Notes under the pieces: generated by a model
Databases searched by the model: none
The model's input: the letters and a program-made list of their open reading frames with translations, nothing else
Told to the model about the DNA's origin: nothing
Source of the DNA: CATQHW01 sp965215345
GTDB taxonomy: Bacteria > Spirochaetota > Spirochaetia > SZUA-6 > Bin103
Assembly (NCBI GenBank): GCA_965215345.1
Contig: CBDCDL010000002.1
Coordinates: 3,844,001 to 3,908,000, forward strand
Direction of reading: 5' to 3'
DNA: 64,000 nucleotides
Made by a program: the position numbers and the translations under genes
In this document: piece after piece, positions 42,757 to 51,558 of the stretch
Position numbering within the stretch: position 1 is the stretch's first letter
Layout of the letters: the number at the start of each line of letters is the position of its first letter

Positions 42757-44298
42757 GTGGCAAAGCACCTGTTCATCGACGACCGCTTCGTCGCGGAGGC
42801 GTCGGGCCTGACCCGGCGCTTCCATCAGGCGCGCAAGTGCGAACGTAACCCCGTCATCCGCGCCGACCGGCCGTGGGAGAAGGACGCGGCCTTCATCGAC
42901 TCGGCGATGGTCGTCTACGACGAGGCGGCCGGCCGCTTCCGCGCCTGGTACCAGGGCGGCGCCTGCTACGGCCCGGACGACGGCTCCAACATGTGCTACG
43001 CCACCTCAGCGGATGGCATCGACTGGCACAAGCCGTCGCTCGGCATCGTCGAGTTCGAGGGGAGCGCCGACAACAACATCGTGCTGGCGGCGACCTGCAT
43101 GATGCACGACCCGGCGCCCATCATCGATCCCGCCGACCCCGATCCGCAACGCCGCTACAAGGCGGTGTGGTGGGGCGGGCAGCGGGACGCCGCGCGGGAG
43201 GGCGGCTGGCTGCTCGGCCACTGCGTGGGTTTCTCCGCGGACGGCATCCGCTGGCAGGAGCACCCCGGCAACCCGGTCTGGGTGGGCGACGCCGAGGTCG
43301 CCGTTCCCTTCGGCCTGGAGCGCAGCGGCGGGCGGCTGGTGATGTACTCCAGCGCGGACGGCTACGGCATGCGGGTCACGGCCCGCAGCGAGAGCGACGA
43401 CTTCGTGCGCTGGGGCCTGCCGCCTGCGCCGGTGTTCGTGCCGGACGACGATGATCCGCCGGGGACCGAGGCGGCCGGCCTCGCGGCCACCGACTACGAG
43501 GGCACCCACGTCGGCATGCTCTGGGTCGCCCGCAACCTGCCCGAGCCGGGCCGGGAGGAGTGGCGGCGGATCGTGGAGCGCAACAAGCGGCAAGGCTTTT
43601 TCGGGCCGCCCATCGAGATGAACAACGTCCGCTGCCGGGAGATGCACACCGAGCTGGTGACAAGCCGGGACGGCGTCCGCTGGGACCGCATCCACCGCGA
43701 GCCGCTGATCCCGCTGGGCCCGGAGGGGAGTTGGGACGAGACGCTGCTGCTCGCCGCCCGCCCCCTGACGCACGGGGACGAGGTCTACCTCTACTACACC
43801 GGCTACGGCCGCGCCACGCCGACGCCGGACGCGACCCGTCCGGAGCGCATCCAGCCGTGGAACATCGAGACGGGATTGGCGACGCTGCGCCTGGACGGCT
43901 TCGCCTCGCTCTCCACCGAGGGAGCCGGCGTCCTGGTCACCGAGCCGTTCACCGCCGTCGGACCGGCGGTCGCCGTCAACGCCGCTGTCACGGGGGCGCT
44001 GCGGGTCGAGGTGCTCGACGCGGAAGGCCGGCCCATGCCGGGTCTTGCGCGTGATGAGGCGCAACCGATCGCCGGTGACCATCTTCGCGCGCGGGCGGCG
44101 TGGTCATCCGGAGCAGACCTGGATTCCGTGCGGAAACGCACCATTCGTCTGAAGGTGTACGTCGAGCGCGGCGACCTGTACTCGCTATCCATCGTCGACG
44201 ATGAGAATCAGGTGCTCCTCCACAGCATCGACGACGCGTATGCCGGCCTTCCCGACGACGAAGAGGCGGCAACCCTGCGGAGGATCGGACCGTGGTAA
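42757..44298 (+). CDS. Five-bladed beta-propeller hydrolase-like protein (GH32-like), copy C
   Basis: The 513-aa protein starts at GTG 42757 with GAGGAGG 9 nt upstream; the longer frame is rejected. Residues ~90-110 carry Met-Cys-Tyr-Ala-Thr-Ser-Ala-Asp-Gly-Ile-Asp-Trp-His-Lys-Pro-Ser-Leu-Gly. The propeller spans ~10-400. The C-terminal module (about 400-500) ends Leu-Tyr-Ser-Leu-Ser-Ile. No signal peptide. It stands alone, divergent from the GH127-like gene, so it may serve the same substrate. Catalytic residues are not certain. Confidence 0.6.
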   Translation: MAKHLFIDDRFVAEASGLTRRFHQARKCERNPVIRADRPWEKDAAFIDSAMVVYDEAAGRFRAWYQGGACYGPDDGSNMCYATSADGIDWHKPSLGIVEFEGSADNNIVLAATCMMHDPAPIIDPADPDPQRRYKAVWWGGQRDAAREGGWLLGHCVGFSADGIRWQEHPGNPVWVGDAEVAVPFGLERSGGRLVMYSSADGYGMRVTARSESDDFVRWGLPPAPVFVPDDDDPPGTEAAGLAATDYEGTHVGMLWVARNLPEPGREEWRRIVERNKRQGFFGPPIEMNNVRCREMHTELVTSRDGVRWDRIHREPLIPLGPEGSWDETLLLAARPLTHGDEVYLYYTGYGRATPTPDATRPERIQPWNIETGLATLRLDGFASLSTEGAGVLVTEPFTAVGPAVAVNAAVTGALRVEVLDAEGRPMPGLARDEAQPIAGDHLRARAAWSSGADLDSVRKRTIRLKVYVERGDLYSLSIVDDENQVLLHSIDDAYAGLPDDEEAATLRRIGPW

Positions 44299-44320
44299 GA
44301 GCTCGCGCGAAGGGGGCTGC

Positions 44321-44690
44321 CTACTCGTGCGCGACCCTGAACGCAAAGAGGCCATGTTGATGATCTCGAAGCGCAGGTAGACCGGCTTGCCGGCCAGCGC
44401 CGACAGGTCGGGGCTGCCGTTCCAGGTGACCGGCATGTCGGCCCTGGTGCCGCGCAGCGCGTCCGAGTCGTCCAGGCTGAAGCCGGGGTAGGGCTGGGAC
44501 GATCCGTAGTGCCCGCCCAGCGGCGGGTGGCGGGCGATCTCCACCCGTACGAGCTGCTCGTGCCAGGGCTTCTGCGGCATCGCCGTGTTGAGCCGGAGGC
44601 GGTTGCCCTCCAGGACGAACTCGCGCGTGAGCAGGTAGCCGGGCCGGTCGCCGGCGCGCTGCTCGACGAAGCGGTCGACGTTGGCCGTCG
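44321..44690 (-). pseudogene. Remnant of the propeller family C-terminal module, copy D
   Basis: Only the last ~120 residues of a propeller hydrolase survive: Leu-Glu-Gly-Asn-Arg-Leu-Arg-Leu-Asn, then Tyr-Pro-Gly-Phe-Ser-Leu-Asp-Asp, Val-Thr-Trp-Asn-Gly-Ser-Pro-Asp-Leu-Ser-Ala-Leu-Ala-Gly-Lys-Pro. The expected ending Leu-Phe-Ala-Phe-Arg-Val is in a different frame from the preceding Ile-Ile-Asn-Met-Ala, so there is also a one-base shift at about 44350. It is joined to a fragment of an unrelated gene. Non-functional. Confidence 0.55.
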
Positions 44691-44715
44691 CCGAGGTGGA
44701 CCTCGTTTGATCGTG

Positions 44716-45190
44716 CGACCTGGGGGATCGACCAGCTGTACCGAAAATAGCGCCATATTTCGCGCAGCCGGCGTCCTGTCGTCGGATCCACGCTGCGGTC
44801 CGCTTCCTGCAGATAAGGCTTGATAGCGTCGCCCAGAGCCATCACCCGTTCTTCTTCTTCAAGCTCTCGTGCCGGCGCCAGTCTTGCAGCCAGCTCGGCG
44901 CCGTCCGCCATGAGCAGCCGCACACTGCGCCGACCGTAACGGTCTTCTCCCTCCATTCTGGCAATGAAGTCCACGACAGCGGGATGGCGCTTCTGCTCAT
45001 CGACGACGGGCTGGAGCTCGCGGCGAAGCATTTCCTTGCTGGCCATGATCTCGGCGGTCGGGCGTCCGCGCACCCTTTCTTTGCGGTTTTCCAAGGCGAA
45101 TCCGTAGCCCTGTTCGGCGATGCGCCAACGCATGCGCGCCAGGTCGGACGAGCGGGGCTCGGACAGGGACTCGGAAGCTGACGTGGCCAT
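44716..45190 (-). pseudogene. N-terminal fragment resembling Druantia-type DruA/DUF4338 proteins
   Basis: About 150 residues of a helical, charged protein are intact. It ends in Leu-Arg-Glu-Ile-Trp-Arg-Tyr-Phe-Arg-Tyr-Ser-Trp-Ser-Ile-Pro, a motif I associate with DUF4338/DruA-like proteins of a phage-defence family. The sequence then breaks into the propeller remnant. The rest of the ~380-aa family is missing. The ATG at 45190 overlaps the ATG of the divergent amidase remnant; an internal ATG at 45133 is the likelier original start. Family call is from motif memory and uncertain. Confidence 0.4.
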
Positions 45191-46307
45191 GAATGACGAT
45201 CTCGCCTATGCCGGGGCGCTGGAGCAACGCCGCTGCATCTCCGTACGGGACGTTTCTCCGCGTGAGCTCGTAGAGCTGTATTGCGGGGGGATCGAGAGGC
45301 TGGATGCACGATTGCGCAGCTACGTGACCGTCACGCGGGAGAGCGCGCTGCGCTCGGAGCGGGCCGCCGCCGACGATTCGGTGATGCGCGGCGAACCGAT
45401 GGGTCCTCTGCACGGCGTCCCGGTGTCGATCAAGGACACGGAGGACGCCCGCGGGGTGCGGACGACCACGGGCTTCCTCATCCATCGCGCCCACGTGCCG
45501 AACGCGGACGCGCTCCCGGTGGAGCGGACTCTGGCGACGGCGCCATCGTGCTCGGCAAACCAACTGTCCGGAGTTCGGGCTCACGCTGCATTCCTGCTGC
45601 AGGCGCTCGCCGGACGGGACGCCCGTGAGCCCAACTCCCTCTGTACTCGACCCGACGACTATCTGGCCCCGGCGGAACGCGGGGCTGCCGGGGTGAAGTT
45701 CGGCTGGAGCCCGGACTTCGGCGGCTTTCTGTGGACTCGGAAGTCCAGGCGATCGCTGCGCCGGCGGCGCCGTCGTTCGAGGAGGTCGGCGGCTCCGTGG
45801 AGGACTACGACATCACCCTCGATGCCCGGCCGGGACTCTCTGGACGCTGCAGCGCGCCAACGGCTATGGCGGGCGCGGCGCGGTCTACGACGCCCATGCC
45901 GAGGCGATGATGCCGTACACTCGGCACAAGCTGGAGGCCGGACGGCGGGTCACCGGCGCGGATTACGTGCGCGCGCTCGGGCGGATGGGCGAGATCAGGG
46001 CCACCTTTCTGGACAGGTTCGAGCGCTTCGACCTGTTGAACCCCACCACGGCCGCGCCGGCCTATCCCGCCGGCCGGCCTACCACCTAGATCGAAGGCCG
46101 CGCGGTCGACGAGTACGAAGGCTACAACCCGTTCAACTTCCTGGCCAACATGATCGGCCACCCGGCAGCCAGCGTTCCGTGCGGCTCACCGCCGCCGGAC
46201 TCCCCGTCGGACTGCAGATCATCGGGCGCTTCGGCGACAACGCCGGCGTCATCGCGGCGTCGGCAGCGTTCGAGACGGCACGGGCGTGGGCCCGGCACCG
46301 GCCGCCA
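45189..46307 (+). pseudogene. Amidase (amidase-signature family) pseudogene
   Basis: The first ~100 residues are a good amidase N-terminus with the catalytic-Lys segment Leu-His-Gly-Val-Pro-Val-Ser-Ile-Lys-Asp. Then Gly-Ala-Ile-Val-Leu-Gly-Lys-Pro appears in another frame. The whole Gly/Ser-rich signature with the catalytic Ser is absent. Further fragments (Leu-Gln-Ala-Leu-Ala-Gly-Arg-Asp near 45600, Glu-Ala-Met-Met-Pro-Tyr-Thr near 45905, Gly-Leu-Pro-Val-Gly-Leu-Gln-Ile-Ile-Gly-Arg near 46200) are spread over several frames, with a stop at 46087-46089. Deletions and multiple shifts make it clearly dead. Confidence 0.75.
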
Positions 46308-46308
46308 T

Positions 46309-46405
46309 CCCTTCAGCGAGCCGAGCATGACGCCTTTCGCGAAGTACTTCTGGATGAACGGGTAGAACAGGATGATCGGCCCGATGGTGAGCATGACTGT
46401 CTGGA
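46309..46405 (-). pseudogene. C-terminal scrap of an LplC-type ABC permease
   Basis: On the minus strand about 30 residues read Leu-Thr-Ile-Gly-Pro-Ile-Ile-Leu-Phe-Tyr-Pro-Phe-Ile-Gln-Lys-Tyr-Phe-Ala-Lys-Gly and then Val-Met-Leu-Gly-Ser-Leu-Lys-Gly, the standard end of these permeases. The codon after the final Gly is TGG where a stop (TAG or TGA) is expected. Nothing of the rest of the gene remains. It abuts the end of the amidase remnant. Confidence 0.6.
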
Positions 46406-46505
46406 CAGATCGTCCGAGGCCGTCTGTCTCACGGTTCGAGAATGAGTTAGATTGCTGCCGATCGCAAGGATCGCGCGGCGTGTCCGTGCATGAGGGGAGC
46501 GAACC

Positions 46506-47984
46506 ATGAGCCCGACCATTGACATCGGCAGGCGCCTGGAACCGATCGTCGACCGCTACCTGATCGATCGACTGGACGGCACCCGCCTGGCGCTGCAGCA
46601 GCCGCGTGATGAGGGGCCGGTCCTCCGGCGCGACAGGCCGTGGGAGGGGATGATCGGTTACTTCACCGTGCTCAAGGACGGCGACACGTACCGCGCCTAC
46701 TACCGCGGCAAGAGCGGCGACGGCCCCGACGGCGGGCAGGACGAGAGCACCTGCTACGCCGAGTCGATTGACGGCAGCCACTGGACCAAGCCCGACCTCG
46801 GTCTGGTGGAGATCGACGGCTCGCGCGACAACAATGTCATCCTGGGTCCGGAATCGCCAGCGGTACGCCACAACTTCGGCCCGTTTCTCGACACCGGCCC
46901 CGCGGCCGGCAGCTTCCGGCTCAAGGCGCTGGCCGGCCTGTTCGATCACGACAAGCTCGACGCCACCACCGGCGGCATGCTGCTGTTCGGCTCCGAGGAC
47001 GGCACACGCTGGCAACAGCTCCACGGCGAGCCGGTGATCGATCAGTCGCACCGCGGCCCGACGATCAGCGACACCACCTCCGTGCCGACGTTCTGGTCGG
47101 TGGTGGAAGGCTGCTACGTGGCCTACCTGCGCGACTGGCTCGGTCCGCCCAAGCGACCCGGCCACGCCGGCTCCATCCGGTGGATCGCCCGATCCACCTC
47201 GCCGGACCTCCTCGCCTGGACCCCGCTTGCGAAGGTGCGCGCGGAGCCGGTGGAGCACCTCTACACCAGCAACGTGCAGCCGTACTTCCGGGCGCCGCAC
47301 CTGTCGATCGCCTTCCCGGCGCGCTTCCAGTTCGGGCGGCAGGTGGTGACGGCCGAGGAGTGCCGGAGGCTCGGCCTGACCCCGGACTACGTCGAGGATT
47401 GCTCGGACGCGGTGTTCATGACCTCGCGCGGCGGCCTGGACTTCGACCGCACCTTTCCGGAGAGCTTCATCCGTCCCGGCATCGGTCCCAACAACTGGAT
47501 CACGCGTACCAACTATCCGGCGACCGGGCTGGTGCCGACCGGCCCGTACGAGATGTCGCTGTACCTGCTGCAGGACAACGCCCAGGCGACCGCGCACCTG
47601 CGCCGCTATTCGCTGCGCATGGACGGCTTCGCCAGTGTGCGCGCCCCCTACGCGGGCGGGGAGATGGTCACCAAGCCGCTGACCTTCGCGGGGACGCGGC
47701 TGCTGCTCAATTTCTCCACCTCGTCCGCCGGCAGCATTCGCGTCGAGCTGCAGGACGCCGGGGGCCGGTCACTTCCGGGCTATACTCTGGGCGAGTCGCG
47801 CGAGCTGATCGGCAATCACATCGATCGAGAGGTAAGCTGGGTTGCCCGAGCCGACGTGGCCGCGCTGGCCGGACGGACGGTGCGGTTGCGCCTGCACATG
47901 CAGGACGCCGACCTGTTCGCGCTACGCTTCCGGCAGGCCGGGACGGACCACCGCGAACTCTGTAGGAGGAATCGAGATGCATGA
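46506..47984 (+). CDS. Five-bladed beta-propeller hydrolase-like protein (GH32-like), copy E
   Basis: The 492-aa intact copy has ATG 46506 behind GGGGAG. It carries Thr-Cys-Tyr-Ala-Glu-Ser-Ile-Asp-Gly-Ser-His-Trp-Thr-Lys-Pro-Asp-Leu-Gly near residue 85, a propeller to about 385 and the C-terminal module ending Ala-Asp-Leu-Phe-Ala-Leu-Arg-Phe. No signal peptide. Its last 8 nt overlap the start of the next gene, a TIM-barrel protein, so the two are coupled. Substrate unknown. Confidence 0.6.
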   Translation: MSPTIDIGRRLEPIVDRYLIDRLDGTRLALQQPRDEGPVLRRDRPWEGMIGYFTVLKDGDTYRAYYRGKSGDGPDGGQDESTCYAESIDGSHWTKPDLGLVEIDGSRDNNVILGPESPAVRHNFGPFLDTGPAAGSFRLKALAGLFDHDKLDATTGGMLLFGSEDGTRWQQLHGEPVIDQSHRGPTISDTTSVPTFWSVVEGCYVAYLRDWLGPPKRPGHAGSIRWIARSTSPDLLAWTPLAKVRAEPVEHLYTSNVQPYFRAPHLSIAFPARFQFGRQVVTAEECRRLGLTPDYVEDCSDAVFMTSRGGLDFDRTFPESFIRPGIGPNNWITRTNYPATGLVPTGPYEMSLYLLQDNAQATAHLRRYSLRMDGFASVRAPYAGGEMVTKPLTFAGTRLLLNFSTSSAGSIRVELQDAGGRSLPGYTLGESRELIGNHIDREVSWVARADVAALAGRTVRLRLHMQDADLFALRFRQAGTDHRELCRRNRDA

Positions 47985-49158
47985 CCTGAACGGCGACCTG
48001 ATGATCTGCAGTTGGGGCGACACGTTGAACGCCGAGCGCCCGGAGCACGTACTCGACTCGCCGGAGCGCATTCGCGACGCGCTGGTGAGCTGGAAGGAGA
48101 CCTACGGCATCGCCGGGGTGCTGTGGCGCCAGGAGCGCTGGCTCGCCCGGTTCGCCCGCGTCACCGACCGCGCCCGCCGGGAGGAGCCCCAGGTCTACGA
48201 CGTGGTGCAGGAGGTGGACGACGCCGCGGCCGCCACCGAGGCGGCGCGCGACGCCGGCGTCAAGATCTACTGCTACGTCGATCTCTACGACGAGGGGCAG
48301 CCGCCGCACTCCGACGCGTACACCCACGGCTCGTTCTCCTGGGAGTCGGAGTTCTTCGCCAACCATCTGGAGTACTACGCGTGCGACCGCACCTGGGACA
48401 AGCGCCACTGGGGCGTCCCCGAGTACTGGTACCCGGAGGTGCGCGACTACAAGTGCCGGCAGGAGCTGGCGTGGCTGGTCGACAACTACCGCTGGGACGG
48501 TGTCTACGTCTCGACGCGCGGCCACCGCCTGAACGCCGATCACGGCGACCAGTACGGGTTCAATCTGCCGGTGGCCCAGGCGTTCCGCGACCGCTACGGC
48601 GTGGACATCCTGACCGAGAACTTCGACCTGGAGGCGTGGCGGCGCCTGCGCGGCGAGTCCATCACCCAGTACCTGCGCGACGTGCGGGCGCTCTGCGACG
48701 AGCGCGGCCTGACGCTCGGCATCGGCGTGCCGCCCGGCGACCACTTCGGTCGGCCGGTCGGCAACATCCACCTGGACTGGCGCACCTGGATCTCGGAGAA
48801 GATCATCGACGGCATCAACGTCGGCCACGCCAACGTGGTGGGCCGCCACCTGCGCACCGGCTACGGCTACGTGCAGAGCTACTTCGACGGCGAATTCGGC
48901 CTGCAGCCGCTGCCGGAGATGCTGGGCGAGCACTACGGCCCGCTCTGCACCAAGCATGGCGTGGGGCTCTGGGCCAGCCTCATGATCCGCGAGCGGCTGG
49001 CGAAGATGTACGGCCGGAAGTACACCAACGAGCTGCTGCGCGCGGTCCCCGGCGTCACCGGCCTGTCGTGGAGCTGGGCCAGCAAGGGCGACCGGATGCT
49101 GACCCTGGATCTGGACGAAGGGCCCATGCCGTCGGCGCTGGCGGCCGAGGGGGTCTGA
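47977..49158 (+). CDS. GHL/DUF187-like TIM-barrel glycosidase-related protein
   Basis: The 393-aa cytoplasmic protein has strands such as Gly-Val-Lys-Ile-Tyr-Cys-Tyr-Val-Asp-Leu-Tyr (about 95-105) and Tyr-Arg-Trp-Asp-Gly-Val-Tyr-Val-Ser-Thr-Arg-Gly-His. These recall glycosyl-hydrolase-like families GHL10/DUF187. TAGGAGGA precedes ATG 47977. Translation overlaps the propeller gene. Acidic residues (for example Asp in Asn-Ile-His-Leu-Asp-Trp-Arg) could be catalytic but this is unproven. Function unknown; probably acts on the same glycan as copy E. Confidence 0.5.
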   Translation: MHDLNGDLMICSWGDTLNAERPEHVLDSPERIRDALVSWKETYGIAGVLWRQERWLARFARVTDRARREEPQVYDVVQEVDDAAAATEAARDAGVKIYCYVDLYDEGQPPHSDAYTHGSFSWESEFFANHLEYYACDRTWDKRHWGVPEYWYPEVRDYKCRQELAWLVDNYRWDGVYVSTRGHRLNADHGDQYGFNLPVAQAFRDRYGVDILTENFDLEAWRRLRGESITQYLRDVRALCDERGLTLGIGVPPGDHFGRPVGNIHLDWRTWISEKIIDGINVGHANVVGRHLRTGYGYVQSYFDGEFGLQPLPEMLGEHYGPLCTKHGVGLWASLMIRERLAKMYGRKYTNELLRAVPGVTGLSWSWASKGDRMLTLDLDEGPMPSALAAEGV

Positions 49159-49171
49159 ACGCCCCCGCCGA

Positions 49172-50241
49172 TCAGGCGCTCACGAACTGAAAGGCGTACA
49201 GCTTCGCCGAGCGCATGCGCACGTGCAGCCGGACCGGCCGACCGCGGAGCGGACCGAGATCGTCCGAGCCCAGCCAGCGCACGCGGGCGGCCACGTCGTT
49301 GCACGTCAGCCGGTCGCAGTCGGCGGCGCCGAAGCCGTCGATGGGCCGGCCTTCGCGGTCGCGCAGCTCGACCCGCGCCTCGCCCATGGCTGCCACGTCG
49401 ACGTTGAGCTCCAGCCGGTCGCCGTCGAAGGTGAGCGGCGGCGTCAGCAGCGTTCCGCCCGCGTAGGCGGCGTCGGCCGACACGAAGCCGTCCAGCCGCT
49501 GCACGGCCACGCAGCTTCGGCCGCGGGCCCAGTTGGCTTGGTCGCACCGCTCATCGTCGCTCAGGCGGCGGTACTGGCCGTGCGTCCACGGCTCGCCGCC
49601 GTAGTGCTGGTAGAGCTCGGCGCCACGCCGGATCAGGTAGGGGCTGCCGTGGATCCCGCCAGCGTCGAACTCGCCCTGGATGCCGCGGCCGATGTAGGGC
49701 CGGCGGTCGTAGCGCATCCAGTGGATGCCGTCGCGGCTGGCGCAGAACTGGCAGTCGTTGACGCCGTCGTTCCGGACGACCGGGCTCTCCGCCTCCGTGA
49801 AGTGGTGGTAGGTGAGCCCCGGATCATCTTGAAGCGCTCCTCCGGCCGGCCATGCGGGTCGCGGAAGGTGTAGGTGAGCTTCTCGCCGTCGATCAGGATG
49901 TTGTTGTGGCGGGAGCCTCCGTACTCGACCAGTCCCAGCTCGGGCTTGTCCCAGGACAGCCCGTCGCGCGACTCCGCGTAACAGAGCCGCCAGCGGCCGC
50001 CGGCCCACTGGTCGCCGTCACAGGCGGCGTACCACTTCTTGTAGCGCCGCGCCTCCGGGTCCCAGTCGATGCTGTGCCAGCCGGTCGTGAACGCCTCCCA
50101 CGGCTTGTCGCGGGGAAAGAGGTCGACGGTCTCCTTGCGCGGAGGGTTCACGCGCAGCGTCACCTGCTCGGAGTGCTCGATGAAGCGGTGGTCGATGAAG
50201 AGCTGCTTGTCGCCGCCGACGTGGATCGGTTCGCTGTCCAT
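49172..50241 (-). pseudogene. Propeller hydrolase-like gene, copy F, with internal deletion and frameshift
   Basis: The front frame (ATG 50241, GGAGGGC upstream) aligns with the start of copy G (53376-54821), including Leu-Cys-Tyr-Ala-Glu-Ser-Arg-Asp-Gly-Leu-Ser-Trp-Asp-Lys-Pro. At about 49820 the text jumps. The tail resumes in another frame at Leu-Thr-Tyr-His-His-Phe, corresponding to Met-Thr-Tyr-Gln-His-Phe of copy G. Roughly 120 residues of copy G have no counterpart, so about 360 bp not divisible by three were lost. The C-terminal module, ending Lys-Leu-Tyr-Ala-Phe-Gln-Phe, is intact. A true deletion, not a sequencing slip. Confidence 0.75.
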
Positions 50242-50256
50242 TGGGCCCTCCTTCGT

Positions 50257-50289
50257 ACTGATGAGCCGGCCGGGGAAGTCGTATCATGG
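50257..50289 (+). repeat. Promoter-proximal repeat, first copy
   Basis: About 30 bp ending GGAAGTCGTATCATGG are nearly identical to 51523-51553. The box TATCAT (50282-50287) lies 9 nt before ATG 50297. The element therefore looks like a duplicated promoter placed in front of two unrelated genes. Confidence 0.5.
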
Positions 50290-50296
50290 GTGCGTC

Positions 50297-51459
50297 ATGA
50301 AGGCCACGGAGCAGCGCCTGTTCACTCCGGGGACCGGTGCGGCTCCACCGGCGCTGACTGGCCGCGAGCGCGAGCAGGCGGTGCTCCGGCAGTGTCTGGC
50401 GGACCTGCTCGGCGGCGGGGCTCCGCCGCACGACGTGGCGCTGATGGGGCCTCGTGGCAACGGCAAGACCGTGCTGCTCAACTGGTTCGAGGGCGCCTGC
50501 CGCGAGGCCGGCCGGGTAGACATCGCGCGCGTGTCGCCGAGCCGGACGCGCACCGGGCAGGCGCTCGTCGACGCGCTGTTGCCGGCGACGATCATCAGGA
50601 AGATCCTGCCAGGAAGCTCGGCGTCGCGGGCGTCGGCCAAGCCGAATGGGCGGCGTCGACTCCGTCGGTGCAGAACCTGACCGAGCGGCTGACCGCCCGG
50701 TGTCGCAGAAGTCCCCTTGTCGTTCTGGTCGACGAAGCGCACACGCTCGACCGTGACGTCGGTGAGATGCTGCTGAACGTCAGCCAGGAAGTGCGCGCCA
50801 ACGCGCCGTTCCTGCTGGTCCTTGCCGGCACGCCGGGTCTGCCTGCGCACTTGAGTACCATGAACGCGTCCTTCTGGAGCCGCTTGGGCAAGGGCCGCCT
50901 GGGCATCGGCCTGCTCAGCGACGGCGCCACGCGCGCCGCCTTGGTCGAGCCGCTGGCCGCGCACGGCGTCGACATTGATGCCGGCGCCCTCGACGCGGTC
51001 GTGGAGCGTAGCCAGCGCTATCCCTACTTCATCCAACTCTGGGGCGAGGCGCTGTGGGACCGGCGCCTGACCGCCGGCGCAACCCGGCTCACCGTCGCTC
51101 ACGCTGACGCGGCGCGGCCCGACGTGGCCGCCCGCATCACGGACTACTACCAGGACCGCTATCGGGAACTGGAATCCCGTGGCCTGCTGTCCGCGGCGGT
51201 GGCGGCGGCACTGCTGTTCCAGGCCGCCGCCACGGCGTCCGACCAAGAGCTTGACGCCGCGCTCGCCGCGACCGGCGCCGACGCCGTGGCTCGGCTGGCG
51301 GCGCGCGAGGAGTTGAACGTGTGGGGTTACGTGTGGAGCCCGCCGGGCCAACTGCCGCCGGTCGTCTGGAGCGCCGGCATCCCGTCGCTCATGGCGTACG
51401 TGCTCGACCGTGCTCCGCCTCAGACGCTGCGCTTCCCGCGCATTAGGACGCGCTGGTAG
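50297..51459 (+). pseudogene. AAA-type ATPase gene split by a frameshift
   Basis: The front frame (ATG 50297) has Walker A Gly-Pro-Arg-Gly-Asn-Gly-Lys-Thr (about 51-58). Near 50605-50612 the text switches. The continuation, Arg-Lys-Leu-Gly-Val-Ala-Gly-Val-Gly-Gln-Ala-Glu-Trp, is in another frame, with Walker B Leu-Val-Val-Leu-Val-Asp-Glu-Ala-His and a C-terminal helical domain to TAG 51459. Joined length is ~387 aa. It belongs to the orphan ATP-binding proteins common near mobile DNA. The start has no Shine-Dalgarno but has the TATCAT box. One base change would restore it. Confidence 0.55.
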
Positions 51460-51522
51460 GGTGCTCCGTCTCCTCTCGGCGGCATGCAACCGCGCGCCGC
51501 GTAGCAGCAAGCTGGCGGCGCA

Positions 51523-51553
51523 CTGCTGGCCGGCCGTGGAAGTCGTATCATGG
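51523..51553 (+). repeat. Promoter-proximal repeat, second copy
   Basis: GGAAGTCGTATCATGG recurs here, with GCCGGCCG just upstream as in the first copy. TATCAT (51546-51551) lies 7 nt before ATG 51559 of the dehydrogenase. It supports 51559, not the in-frame ATG at 51550 that overlaps the box, as the start. Confidence 0.5.
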
Positions 51554-51558
51554 CGGTC

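Noticed and set aside
46381..46410. CTGTC-GACAG palindrome near the permease scrap as an operator or insertion-sequence end
   Set aside because: The arms are only 5 bp, there is no second copy and no transposase nearby.
47977..49158. Assignment to a numbered GH family
   Set aside because: A TIM-barrel look and GHL-like strands are visible, but I could not place the catalytic acids, so only a general call is given.
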